Assembly: GCA_036873135.1 (NCBI GenBank)
Contig: JAPTYO010000002.1
Coordinates: forward strand, 48,847,452 to 48,911,451
Direction of reading: 5' to 3'
Source: Clarkia xantiana subsp. parviflora
Lineage: Eukaryota; Streptophyta; Magnoliopsida; Myrtales; Onagraceae
DNA: 64,000 nt
The position numbers and the translations under genes were made by a program. A model generated the notes under the pieces. The model searched no databases, was not told the origin of the DNA, and saw only the letters and a program-made list of their open reading frames with translations. Below, one piece after another: positions 31,641 through 44,043 of the stretch (position 1 is the stretch's first letter; each line of letters begins with the position of its first letter).

Positions 31641-33590
31641 ATTTTTGATAGAGTATACGTTCGATTTAAGTACGGGTGTTACCTCGAGGTGGACTTACTG
31701 TCCGTTGGCGTGTGGGCCTTGTTATTGCGTGTCCCTCATTTTGTTTGAGCGGGATTGGTCATAACTACCGACATGGTTAGTGCAGCAATTGTACGTGTAT
31801 GATATGTACATATATAATAATGTAAATCTATGTATGCAATCATGGATACGAATGCTAACATGTGTACGAATATGGTATACGCGCGTACGTGAGTCGGCGC
31901 GTGACGTGCAATGCCATGAAATTAAATCATGTAAGTATGGACATATATATATACGATCACATGGGTATAAGTATATATGTGCCAGGATTATAAGAATAAA
32001 CACGTAACATGGATATGCAAACGCGTGTATGTATATGTAGACATGCACATATTTGCGCTGGTGTGCAAGCATGAGTTACGCTAGGGAATTCCCTCAAAAG
32101 AGTTAGAAAAAATATGGAGAGGATAGGATATTACCCATACATCTATAAAAGGGAATGTGTATGTGAGTGTTTCCATACTTAGTCTTCACATATTAGAATT
32201 GGTTTCCTCCCTATTGCTTGATGGAAGAGACCGTAACCGCTGACATGGTTAGTGCAGCGAGCATGCATGTATAGCAAATACATATGTAGTCATGTAAGCG
32301 TATGTACGTAGCATAGACGTAAATATTGACATGTATGCAAACATGGTATACGCGTGTATGCGAGCAGACACGCGATATGTAATGACATGGAATTAATGAT
32401 GTGAACATGGGAATACATATGCAATGATATGAGTGTAGATATATGCGCAACAGGGTTGCGGTAACAGACACGTGATATGTACATGCAAATGTGCATATAT
32501 AAGTGTGGATATGTAAGCATGGGTGTATGCTAAAGACTAAAAAAAAAGTTAGCGGAATTAAGGAGCGGTAAACCTTCACCCTCACACTATATAGAGGAGT
32601 GTGCGTTACGGACGCGCAGGTCCTGATATTGCGGGGCGCCTTGCATCCGCCGGGTTGTTGACGAACGCCTCATAATAGGAGTATGTTCTCCACATATACG
32701 TCGAGAGACGAGGTATTCTGTCGATATAGTATTTCCCCCGAAGTGGGAGTGTTTGTAATGACACGGCCGGGTACGCGTATGTATTTTCCGTATAGGCGCG
32801 TAGATCATATAGGTGTATGTAGGTGTCAGTTCGAACCATAGGCGCATTAGCACCTTAGTTGCGAGGTGTTAGGCCTCCGACATGTTGTCGATGAACGTCC
32901 CATGATAGACATGTGTTGGGTCGCGCAGATGCGTGTAGTGCCGTATAGGCTGTATAAGTGTTGAGACGAGGCCCTTACTGACATAGAATTTCCCCTCTAT
33001 AGAGGATGTTCGCTATGAAGTAGTTTTGAACTTATAAGTCCGTAGGTGTGGAGTTTCCCCCGAAGTGGGGGTGTTCGCCATGTAGTTATCTCTGACGCGG
33101 GGTGTTGACCCTTGTGCCGACTGTTACTTGGGTTTTCCAAAGTTGAGTGCATTCAGCGACTGCTACTTGATGTTTCCGAGGTAGGGAGAAGGCCAGAGGT
33201 CGACGGGGCGACGTACCCTTGCATGTCGAGGGTCAGACGACGGAGAGGCGACGTGCCTATCCATGTTGTTGCCGCTACCTGGCCTTTTTAATTTAGAGTG
33301 CATCATACGACCGCTACTTGGTTGTAGATATGTTGATGTGACGCACAAACGTGGAAGTCGTTTGGCAATTTTCGGACATAATAGCCACTTAGAGGTGTGT
33401 GGACATGAGAGTCATTTAGTAGTGCGCAGACCTGATAGCCGCTTCAAGAAATGCGGACATGATAGCCGCATAGAGATGTGTGGACATGATAGCCACTTGG
33501 TGTATCTGTCAGGTGCTTTGTGTGTGAGGTGGTAGATCTCGCATTGACATGTCGATGCGCGTGCGCGATGCTGCGCCGGGTGTCTCCGTA
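31641..33590 (-). mobile_element. 3' untranslated part of the third gypsy element
   Basis: No coding domain is recognised. 31780-32540 is rich in CATG/TATG-type words and resembles 51010-51560. A plus-facing TATA-like TCTATAAAAGGG sits at 32142-32153. 33050-33500 has loosely repeated units of about 30 bp (GGACATGATAGCCAC, GGACATGAGAGTCA) that make short Gly-His-Asp-Ser frames of no clear meaning. The body stops at the LINE remnant near 33590. Confidence 0.5.
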
Positions 33591-33599
33591 ACATGAGGA

Positions 33600-35190
33600 A
33601 TCATTGGTGAATGGGGATGGGATAGCCATGGTGCTATTAATGATACTGGGAGGCAAAAGGGAAAAGTTGAGATGGGTAGATAACATATGGATATTGGTAA
33701 GGCTGGGTAGGGTGAGGCTGGTTGTGGTGTGTATCCTGAGAGACATGATGAGTCTGCGGTGGAAAAGGATAAGGTAGAACTAAGGCAGGCGAAGAGGTTT
33801 GTGGACTAGGTAATCCAAAAGTGGAAGAATCCACCTGAAAAGGACTCGGAGCTGGTGTGGGTGGCACTTGTTGTGGTTGGATTACAGAAGCAGCAGGAGG
33901 ACGAGCAGCTGAGCTTGAAGGCCCCCTTGAAGGAGGGTCAGAAGGATGAGTAGCTCTATGGCGCGAGTGTGATTCTAGTGGCCAACTCAGAGGGGGTGAG
34001 CATGGCCATTAGAAGCAGCAAACCTAGAGCTACCCTCACCTTGAGTGCGTTGAGGTAACATACTAGAACCACCCTGAGTAGGTGTATTTCTTCGAGCATC
34101 TGCGTTGTAAGGTATCCAGTTTGTGAGTAACCCAGAGCCTCTATTTCCAAAAGTGTAGAGATCATGGGATGCATCTAAAATAGGTCCCACTCCAGCTCGA
34201 TCAGTCAGTCGAAGAAACATTCTGTTAAGGTCTCTTACCACAATTTCTTCAGCAACACGACAGTGACCTAAAGTGTGGCCAAAACGACCACAACTCCGGC
34301 AAGGAAGTCCAGGACGATAAGAGATCAAAACCTCAGACTCAGCATTACCAGTAGAGACCCCAATTGATGGCAAAACAAGATTGAGATAAATTAATGTAGA
34401 CCAAAACACCCTAGGATGGGAGGTGAGCCAAGGGTGAGTTTCATGTAACTCTGATCGAATGACGTCTCCCACTGCAGAGGCAAGGAATTCCACATATTCA
34501 ACCTCTATCAACATGTGCGGTATATCTCGAAGTTCTATCCAGGTTGGAATCCTTGTGAAGTCCACTTCCGGGAAGGGATTTTCCACTGGTGGTCGAGCAA
34601 AGGCTAGTAGGTTACCCTCAATGATGAAAGGGCCATTTTGGAACACCTCTTGAGCCTCTTCAGCGGAGTGGAAAATGAAGACCCATGAGTGATTCTCTCT
34701 TCGAATTGTCTCTGGAACATGCTCGATTCTCCAGTTGTTTTCCACAAAGCTAGTCACAACAGTTTCACTCATACGTCGTTGATTGAGAAAACGACCAAGG
34801 AGAACTAGATTGAGATTCTCCATGAAGTTATTGTGGGACGAGGTTGTTGAGAGTGAGTTAATTTGGAGACAGACAAATATTTTATTCAGTCTGAGTATTT
34901 TTCTACGAATGGAGGGAAGGCGAATTGGAAGCGGAGAAGAACGAGTATAGATAGGCATGGTGTGCAGAATTGTAATGATTGCTGAGATTTCTTTTTCGTG
35001 CAGAAAGCTTCGATGTCAGACATGCACGAAGACGGATTGGTTAGTTGCTTCGACGGAAAACGAAGCGAAAAGAGAGTGAAAAGTATACCAGAGAAAGCAG
35101 ATGGAGCGTGTGGGAAAAGCGAAGGTGAGGATTGGGCAGGAAACCGAAGAGTCAACTGGGGAAGACGAAGATCGTGAACTAGGGTTCATG
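33600..35190 (-). pseudogene. L1-type LINE ORF1 remnant (DUF4283 and zinc knuckle)
   Basis: The long frame 34958-33987 encodes LVLLGRFLNQRRMSETVVTS, HSWVFIFHSAEEAQEVFQNG, IPTWIELRDIPHMLIEVEYV and a CX2CX4HX4C knuckle (CRSCGRFGHTLGHC). These mark the RNA-binding ORF1 protein of plant L1-type LINEs. After a frame break, a Pro-rich tail is read at 33867-33637. ORF2 (endonuclease and RT) is absent. Losing the 3' part is unlike normal 5' truncation of LINEs, so a later deletion or recombination probably removed it. Confidence 0.82.
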
Positions 35191-35408
35191 ACGGGTAGAG
35201 AGGAAATTGAAAAATTTCTTAAAGTTTAGTTTTATTGTTTTAGTTAAAAAAAAAATATTCACTATAATGGGATAATGTGGTTTGAATAATTAATTAATTA
35301 ATGATAATTTTTAAAGAATTGATTATTGAAAAAAAAAAAAATCCATTTTTCTATTAATCAAATATAGTAATTTATTCAATAGTGAGAAGAGAACTAATGA
35401 TGGTGTAT
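35191..35408. other. AT-rich spacer before the Mutator-type element
   Basis: Poly-A/T-rich, no coding sequence recognised. Confidence 0.4.
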
Positions 35409-36013
35409 TTGGTGTTTGAGAAATTATTGGGGTTCCGAGAGTAAACATCCACCAACATCCGAAGTTCTATTCATTGAGTGACACATGTCAGAAATAAAGT
35501 CAGATAATTCAGCTTTCTCTCACTCATCTGTATGGTCTAAATTACCCTTATGTATAGGTAAATTGTACATTGAAATATAATAAATAAAAATTCTGACACC
35601 TCTACTCCTACCTATTCTCTCTTACTTTTCAGAACTATATATAATATATTATATTATACTAGTTAGCCGAACCGCGCGTTACGCGGATAAATTTTTTTTA
35701 ATAAATTATTTTAATAATTTTTTTTGTAACATTATTAGTTACTTTTATTTTTCATTCAGCTCTAACATGTGTATTGCATTTTTTCCCTAATTTATTACAT
35801 CAATATTTGTTATATGTATTATTTTATCCAAGGTAAATTAAGTTATACTATACACAAACCTATATAAAAAAGTTCTACTACACAGTTTTAAGTTATATAA
35901 TACTTTAACTTATATATTTTGATTTTATTTGAGTATTATATGAAAGGTGTGTAAATTTCATTGTGAATTTCAATTTGTAGTGATATATGTGGAGATACAT
36001 TAGATTAATGTTT

Positions 36014-36540
36014 TTCAAAAATATTTTTGGCGAAATCATTCAAAGCCACCACTATTCTATTAAATTATCATCCAAAATTTTGTAGGATTTTTTTTTCAAC
36101 GCTTGTTTTCATTAACTATTTGAAATATTTTTCTCCACAGTGATCTGGATCATACATTTTTATAATCGCGATATAGTAGTTATATATTATTTAATTATTT
36201 CAAAGTTTTTTTTAAAGGCTCCTCGCAACAATTGTACTCCATAATGGAAAATAAGTTAGTATATATTATTGTATAAGAAGCAATATAAGGAAGTTTAAAT
36301 GTGCATGCATCAAATAATACATGAAAGTGAACAAAAATTAAATTTGTAGTTAAAAAATACCATTTCAAAGTTAACGCGTTCATTATGGTAAGTATTTAAA
36401 AATAAAATAATTAAAGTACATCTAAATATAAGCACACAGATATATATCATCACCACTATAATTAAATGCAAATAATTAAAAACAGCCAAATCCTTATATA
36501 TAAATAAAAACTAATCAAGTATGAAATAACTGCATCTGTT
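36014..36540. repeat. Intact copy of a duplicated segment (empty site for Helitron E)
   Basis: This segment is repeated as 36556-36708 plus 44267-44605. The second copy is split exactly by Helitron E. At the unsplit site the text is TTATTTAATTATTTCAAAG (36187-36205); at the split site TTATTTAATTA is followed, after the Helitron, by TTTCTAAG. Confidence 0.85.
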
Positions 36541-38014
36541 TAATTGGATTAATATTTTTCGGAAATATTTTTGGCGAAATCATTCAAAGCCACCACTATT
36601 CTATTAAATTATCATCCAAAATTTTGTAGGATTTTTTTTCAATGCTTGTTTCATTAACTATTTGAAATACATCTCATCGCAATATAGTAGTTATATATTA
36701 TTTAATTACTAGGTGCTGACCCCGCGCTATGCGCATGGAGACCTGTTAAAACGTACCCGCTTATATGTATGTAGAATGTTAAAATTATATTTTGAGTTGA
36801 TAAGACTTCTTTTTCTCTTCCGACATGTTATTCCATTTATCGCTAAGCATCTTTGAGAGCTAACCAATTACAAAATCATAGTTAGTCAAATAAAACTAAA
36901 ATAGTTCAAATTAAAATCTTTACATTTGGTCAATCATCTAACTTGAGTATATACATAAATAATTTTTCCTATTGAGATGCAACCATTTATGTCTTGAAAC
37001 ACTCCACGACCCGCGCAATGCGCGGGTAATTTGTATGATTTTTTTCACATTGATTTTTTCGAAAATGAATCTATCAAATTGATCCAAAATATGCTAAAAA
37101 TGATGACACATAAAAGAAAATTGTAAATATTAAAATAACTATGAAAAACTAAAGAGAAAAATTTTAACCTAACAACATTAAGATTAAAAATAAAATAGTG
37201 GAATTCTACACAGTTAATTATCAAACTACCTGATGGAGTACTTTTTTTTTTTGCTACACAGTATGGAGTACTTAACTGTGTAGAATTTCATAAAAATAAT
37301 TGCATTAATAATAGAATTTTTTAAAAAAATGTGTTTAGTCAATACTAATAGTTTTTTTTGCTAATATTTATTCTAGGTATTTTTCGCAAAAAAACCTGCT
37401 ACTTTTTTGGTCAATTTTATTCATATTAGACTTTAGTGAATCTTTTATATTACAATTTTTACAAATTAATATGATACTATATTATATTAGAAAGTTCATT
37501 AATTATCACTTTTGAGGGAAAAATTAGTACAACAGTTAATTTTTATCTTTACTCCATGACAAATAAGTATATATAATAATTACATCAAATGATACATAAT
37601 AAGAAAATAACATTAAATACTAAAACTAGCATGATTAATTAAATACATTGGAGAGCTGACGTGGCAGCACCTAGGAGAGCTGATGTGGCAGATTGAGAAA
37701 GCATGCTAGAGCTGAGGTGGCAATTTGAGAGCACTTTCTTTTCTTTCCTTTTGAATTATTATATACTAGGTGCTGACCCCGCGCTACGCGCGGGACGACC
37801 CGTTAAACCGTACACATTTACATGTATACAGATGGTTGAAATTATGTTTAGAGTTGGTAAGAATGCATCTCTTCCAATATTCTCTTCTATTCATGGGCCA
37901 AGAACGCAGGTCATGCAGAACGTATTACCTCACCGTTACTCTAAGCAGTAAGCATGTTAACTCGGCCTGTTTCTTGTAGCTGCTGAATCGACATATATGG
38001 GTGCAACGTGTTCA

Positions 38015-38221
38015 TTTAGGATGCTGCTTGATGAAGATTCATTGACAATGTTTCCAATGGAGATTTCTGCAAGCTTGGCTTATCCTGCTTCGAAATCTTG
38101 TCCTTATGGCACTTGGAACACATGTTCATTGTGGTTGCTTTCCAAAGAAACCACAATTGTTGACGCAGATGATGGGGCCTTCTGGGGCAGCTTTTGTCTC
38201 ATTGTCTTCCATTTTTTTCAT
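38015..38221 (-). pseudogene. Captured A20 zinc-finger (stress-associated protein) fragment
   Basis: On the minus strand from ATG 38221: EGPIICVNNCGFFG, then, after a one-base deletion, TTMNMCSKCHKD. This spacing (CX4C...CXXC) and sequence are those of the A20 domain of plant A20/AN1 stress-associated proteins. The tail degenerates with stops, and no AN1 domain was found. It is a 5' exon fragment and not expected to be functional. Confidence 0.78.
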
Positions 38222-39073
38222 CCTCCTACAGAAAAAAAATAAAGCAATTAATCTGAAATAGAGCATCCATTCTTGAATAGAGTAAAGAAAAGCAAATTGT
38301 TTGCAGCTGGAATTCAATATAAACAAAAAAAAACTGCTTAAATCATCACAATGATGTGTAAAAAAATTCTCTCAAATCGTTGGTTACGATGATGTTGTGG
38401 CGATTAAGACTCATGTCAATGATTATCGCTAACCACTTGACCAATATTCTCTCAAATGCTCATCAGTTCAGAATTTAAAGATAAACTGACCAGCTATGGT
38501 TTCCAGATAATTATGATGAAAACTATTTATTGATTCTATAATTATGATTAAAACTATAAGCAACAACTCGGATAGAACTGCATATATGGCTTTAAATTCT
38601 CCAGCCACAACCCAACAACAAATTAAAAAGATATTAGACAGCTGATGCAATACGGTTTCCAACCGATAATTGAAAAATACTTTAATTCGGAGTCATTGTA
38701 AATTTAGTATTCCTCGACTGACCTCAGAATCCTCCAATACAGTCAGACTCCGAACAATCCTGATCTCAGCCAATAATCCCGACTGGATATTTATCACTCT
38801 TAGTTGCAGCTGTATAATTTCCCTTCATCCGAGGGATCTTCTACATGTTGTTTTACACTTGGAGGGTTGGAATTATGACTTTCTACAAAAAAAAAAAAAA
38901 AAAAAAAAAACATGAATTACAGGAAAATGGCAAAAATAATGCAGCTAGTTCAGTTTCCAGATGATACAGTGAAATGTTATACAAAGAAATAAGAAATCAT
39001 ACACCACTAAGAAGCACCAGTGAATATCAATCAAATACAATACAGTGAAATTCTCACCAAATCAATGAATCAC

Positions 39074-39262
39074 TTATACCTTAAACAATTCGGTCCTTTT
39101 AGAGAGCATGACGACTACTCTGCCTATGTCGGGCATAAGCTTAGGGTCGCCTAGGATGCTTGGTATGTTGCAGCTGCAAAGGAGGTCAACAATAGATCCA
39201 CAATCTCCAGGTTTCTCCCTTTCTTGTATAGCTTCTATACAAATTAACTTTACTTCACCCAA
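39074..39262 (-). pseudogene. Captured receptor-like kinase C-terminal fragment
   Basis: DPKLMPDIGRVVVMLSKRTE resembles the last kinase subdomain of receptor-like kinases (LRPDM.RVVVMLS). The preceding residues LLCSCN fit the LLC.Q motif of the same region. The 62-codon frame has an ATG by chance. The kinase subfamily is not certain. Confidence 0.55.
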
Positions 39263-39379
39263 TAAAATATTGTAATTAATTAAGTCTTCTTTTACACTAT
39301 ATTAATACCTAGCTGTCAAGTAGAGTAATGTAATATAATGTTACACAATCAAGTAGATTCTAAGCATCCACATCCAAAT

Positions 39380-39505
39380 TGAATGAGCTTTTTATGTGGC
39401 CACTAACCAATTCCACCACCAATACCCCAAAGCTGAAACATCTGCATCCTTTGATAAATACTCGTGCATCACGTATTCTGGAGCCAGATACCCAATATTC
39501 AATTT
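39380..39505 (-). pseudogene. Captured receptor-like kinase activation-segment fragment
   Basis: On the minus strand GYLAPEYVMHEYLSKDADVS matches kinase subdomains VIII-IX of plant receptor-like kinases (GYLAPEY, then the D-V-SFG region). A one-base deletion shifts the frame before FGVLVVELVSG. It probably belongs with the C-terminal fragment at 39074. Confidence 0.72.
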
Positions 39506-40256
39506 CATACATGTCAGGATTGTTAATTATTCTCATTGTTGAATTTCATACATGTCAGAATTGTCAATTATTCAAAAAAAAAACATTAGATAAATACCGG
39601 TGCATCACGTATTTTGGAGACATACTTCAGTCCCTGCAAAACAGTGCATAATAGACGTTGATATAGTGAGAGGATAATAATATTTCAGGATCAGGCACAG
39701 TGAGTATATATATACTACTTACCTCGTATGTTCACGGTAATTTTTATTTTTTTTGGTAATCCACGATAACTTTGAAGAGTCATATCTCCATCTTTGAATC
39801 CAGTAAGCTTGACGTTACATCTGAGTTCAACAACCTCTTCCACGAAAAAATCACCCTGTAATACACATGCCTAATAAGTACAACATCAATACTCTTGAAG
39901 AGAAAACCATTATAAACGTTGCGAGGAGCACCCGGAAAATCACAATGTATATTCATACTATATAAAACATTAAGTACACGAACTCCACAATATAACTGCA
40001 ACGTAAGGTTGAATACAACTTCACATGCAAATTTATTGTCTGAGATAATTGTCTTTTAGTATACAATTGTTTGAGATGATAATACCATATCACTGCAAGA
40101 TATAGAGGGTCTGAGTTGAGTTAAAACTCCTATTCTCACTGAAAATTTCTTTCTGAGAACAATTTAAATGAACTATAGCTGCTATTAGAGATTCAAGATG
40201 TATAAGAAGAGATATACAACCACTTTATAGCAAGTTCTGCTGATATATAGGCAAAT

Positions 40257-40985
40257 TTAACATTAATAAGCTGCTTCAACGTTCATGGTGCTTGTTGAAT
40301 CGAAGAGGTATTCAATTTAAATCCACTGGCTTATCAATTTGAGATGGTTGAAATTCAAGTTTCCTTAATAATACCTTGATAACAGGGGGTCGCTCGATCT
40401 TCAAGTCGAGCTATCTCTTCACATACAGTTTTTCAATGGCTTATCAATTCGAAATGTTCTCTTCAAATACCTTTTTTCAACACACGGTGTCTGCATCTGC
40501 ATAGTTATTAGCTATTAGCACAGAATTCACTAAAACATATATAATTGAAACTTCTAGAGTAATTTGTCTGTCATCTAAAGCCTAAAGAACCTTTCCATGT
40601 AAATAAGTATACAAAGAAGTTTAACATTAATAAGCTGCTTCAACGTTCATGGTGCTTGTTGAATCGAAGAGGTATTCAATTTAAATCCACTGGCTTATCA
40701 ATTTGAGTTGGTTGAAATTCAAGTTTCCTTAATAATACCTTGATAACAGGGGGTCACTCGATCTTCAAGTCGAGCTATCTCTTCACATACAGTTTTTCAA
40801 TGGCTTATCAATTCGAAATGTTCTCTTCACATACCTTTTTTCAACACACGGTGTCTGCATCTGCATAGTTATTAGCTATTAGCACAGAATTCACTAAACA
40901 TATATAATTGAAACTTCTAGAGTAATTTGTCTGTCATCTAAAGCCTAAAGAACCTTTCCAGTTTCCATGTAAATAAGTATACAAA
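40257..40985. repeat. 364-bp tandem duplication inside Helitron B
   Basis: Units 40257-40620 and 40621-40985 are nearly identical, with scattered single-base changes and one short indel (GTTTCCA insertion near 40963). No coding content is recognised. Confidence 0.9.
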
Positions 40986-41436
40986 GAAGTTTATCATAAT
41001 ATAAAAGAACAATAATAAGACAATGTGAAAACCCATTTTATGGAACTCAAATAGGTTAGGACTTTAGTTACCTCACTATCGTTGTCAATGACCCTCTCCA
41101 TAAGGTATAAGTCGCAATATTTAGAGATCTCCACAAGTAATTGAAAAATGTATGCTTTCATCGTTGCTTATTTCTGCCAAGAAGAATGAATGCCATTAAG
41201 AATTTATCTGCTTAACTGGATGGAATGTAAAGTACACTCAGATAATCATTACCTGACTTCTGGACTACTTTCCTTAAGAACAACCACCAGCAAATGACAT
41301 GTCACCTATTAAATAGTTGAACCAAAAATTATCTCAAAGAAGACCCATGTATAACCTCCAAGGAAGGCTGCTTCTTGCACTTACAATAAAAAATCACCGA
41401 TAATCAATCCATTCTCTTGTTAAGTCGTCATTACCT

Positions 41437-41705
41437 TTGATGACTTGATGCATATCTGATTCCATGAGCTCAAAATCAACATAAATATATTTGAATTCCC
41501 CTCTTGATGGGGGCAGCATTATGTGATTAATCACAACAATATCAGGATGTCGTGTAACTCCTAATAGTTTTATTTCCTAGAAATATTTGCAGCATCAGAG
41601 ATGTATTAAAAAGTATCGCGAATCTTCTTGGTTGCTACTTTTTCACCAGTATGGGTGTCAATAGTTGAGAAGACAACACCATAGTTCCCTTTTTCTACAA
41701 CCTAT
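41437..41705 (-). pseudogene. Captured MAP kinase fragment (two exons with an intron)
   Basis: Exon at 41705-41615 gives VVEKGNYGVVFSTIDTHTGE followed by KVATKKI, the Gly-rich loop and catalytic Lys. Exon at 41577-41437 gives EIKLLGVTRHPDIVVINHIM, then LPPSRGEFKYIYVDFELMES and DMHQVIK. The LPPSRREFKDIYVVFELMES motif is typical of plant TDY-type MAP kinases. The TAG acceptor and GTAAT donor around the second exon survive, so genomic DNA was captured. Later subdomains are missing. Confidence 0.85.
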
Positions 41706-42535
41706 GAGGAATCTAACCATAATCGTGATTACAATTCGAGCATCAGTCAGTTCATAAGAAATTACCAAACACTGCAAAATAATCAAAATAAATGGAGAAA
41801 CGAATAACCATAATCACGATTACAATTCGAGCATCCATTGATTCTTCTGCAAATTTGCAAAGACTGCAAAATAATCAGAATAAACTACATAATACATTGC
41901 AATTCTGCAGAAAAGAAAATTGGATTTGTAACTCAAATTAAACTAATTAGCATGGATGAAACACGGTGAGAGAATATTAAAAACCTAATCAATTGGAGTT
42001 TTAACGCATGAAGAAGAGGTAGAAGAGGAAGAGACCTTGATCATGTCGCCCTCCTCCACGATTGCCTCCGTTAGAGGCTGAACCAGTTATTCTGGTGGCT
42101 GCCCCCAATCGCCAAGCCCTAGCTATTCCGGTGGCCGAGGTTGCTTTCTTTCTTCAAGGCAGAACGGGCGGTTTCTCACCCTTTCTGCGGCTGTGACTGT
42201 AGGGGGGACACCGGCACCGGTTGAATCGAGGAGAAATTCGGATGGCTGATTCGAAGGCAAAAACTCTCTAGTGCCTCTATAACTGACGATTTATTGCTTG
42301 GACTTGAAGACGCTTCATTTTTTTGCATCGTCAAGTTAGAGCGTGAAAGTGACGCGAGAGCGAGAAAAAATGCTGACGTGGAAGCTCTCCCTTAATCTCT
42401 TTCATCTTAGTGCTGACGTGACAATGCTGACGTGGCAATAACATGGCAGCGTGAAAATTAGTCTCAGTGCTGACGTGGCACCATGATAATCATTTAACCT
42501 CTTTCCTATTGCCTTATATAATATATAGATAGATA

Positions 42536-44043
42536 CTAGGTGCTGACCCCGCGCTACGCGCGAGGGCACGTAAAATTGTGATAGTTTAATGTAATAGTTT
42601 TTTTAAGGTTATGTATATATATTTATTTTTTCAAATTTTAAAAAGAATTTTAGTTAAATGTTGTATATGTATATATATATATATGTATGAACTTAATATT
42701 TTAATATTGTAAGGTTTAAATTTAGACGTTGTCGTTTTTTAATCATACGATAATGTTATTATTTATTAAGTAATTTTAACAGTAAAGTGTAAATAGTATA
42801 AAGTAAGAATCTAACCGGTCTGCTTGTCTTGATCAATTTCAAGTTATTGTTTATATATTTTTTTCCATCATGTTATTGTTTGATGTTTAAGAATAATTTA
42901 TCTAATTAAAGTAATTATATATATAATCAACAGAGATGGCATAAATTAAATAAGATATGGAATTTATTATATAATATTTTTTTTCATCAAGCAGATAAGG
43001 AAATAAGTTGTTTAGGTTTTTAAATTATTTATGCTTGAAACTGCCGTCTCCAGAGGTCAATATGTGTTGGGGCACTTTCTTTTTTGGCCTAAAATTAATT
43101 TTTGGGCCTATGATTTAGTCAATGGAGAACAAATATAAGTCGTTGGCCTAAGATTTAATCTAAAAAGATGTTCGGCCCGAATAGGCCTAAACCCTAAAAA
43201 GATCTACCCAAATAGAAGAAGTCACGTGACAATATATAAGGTAGTGTAAACGCTGACGTGGCAACTTCACATGAAAGCACTTTCTCACATTTCACTTTAT
43301 TATATATATAGAATAAGAAGCCACGTGGCAATATATAAGGTAGTGTAAACGCTGACGTGGCAACTTCACATGAAAGCACTCTCTCACCTTTCACTTTATT
43401 ATATATATATTTATGCTTGAAACTGCCGTCTCCAGAGGTCAATATGTGTTGGGGCACTTTCTTTTTGGGCCTATGATTTAGTCAATGGACAACAAATATA
43501 AGTGGTTGGCCTAAGATTTACTTTAAAAAGATATTCAGCCCGAATAGGCCTAAACCCTAAAAAGATCTGCCCAAATAGAAGAAGCCACGTGACAATATAT
43601 AAGAGTGTAAACGCTGACGTGGCAACTTCACATGAAAGCACTCTCTCACCTTTCACTTAATTATATATATATAGAATAAGAAGTCACGTGGCAATATATA
43701 AGGTAGTGTAAACGCTGACGTGGCAACTTCACATGAAAGCTCTCTCTACCTTTCACTTTATTATATATATAGATAGATTTCTTTTTGGGCCTAAAATTAA
43801 TTTTTGGGCCTATGATTTAGTCAATGGACAACAAATATAAGTGGTTGGCCTAAGATTTACTCTAAAAAGATGTTCGGCTCGAATAGCCCTAAACCCTAAA
43901 AAGATGTTCGGCGCGGATAGAAGAAGCTGCCCAAATAGAAGAAGCCACGTGGCAATATATAAGGTAGTGTAAACGCTGACGTGGCAACTTCACATGAAAT
44001 CACTCTCTCACTTTTCACTTTATTATATATATAGATATATAGA
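42536..44043 (-). mobile_element. Helitron C with reiterated 5' ends
   Basis: The 3' end is hairpin, then GGGGTCAGCAC and CTAG (42539-42536), two bases from the 5' end of Helitron B. The 5' end TCTATATATC lies at 44043, or alternatively 44035. Inside, a roughly 95-bp block (CACGTGGCAATATATAAGG...GACGTGGCAACTTCACATGA...TTTATTATATATATAG) recurs at about 43209, 43318, 43582, 43681 and 43942. A longer unit (CTGCCGTCTCCAGAGGTCAA and onward) recurs at 43038 and 43422. Confidence 0.65.

Larger units (their letters stand above)
37766..42533 (-). mobile_element. Helitron B, 4.8 kb, carrying host gene fragments
   Basis: The 3' end is the hairpin CCCGCGCGTAGCGCGGGG, TCAGCAC and CTAG (37769-37766), followed by T. 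The 5' end TCTATCTATATATTATATAA is at 42533, preceded by A. Subterminal sequence at the 5' end has repeated GCTGACGTGGCA motifs. It encodes no Rep/helicase, so it is non-autonomous. It carries pieces of at least three host genes, all in the element's own direction, and a 364-bp internal tandem duplication. Confidence 0.83.

Noticed and set aside
32100..33590. Short frames with Tyr-Ile-Cys-Thr and His-Thr runs in the third gypsy element
   Set aside because: They reflect the repetitive CATG/TATG composition on both strands.
37880..37951. Plus-strand PHRYSKQ as a captured AN1 zinc finger next to the A20 fragment
   Set aside because: An AN1 partner should be on the minus strand, and the Cys pattern is absent; the likeness is to a few residues only.
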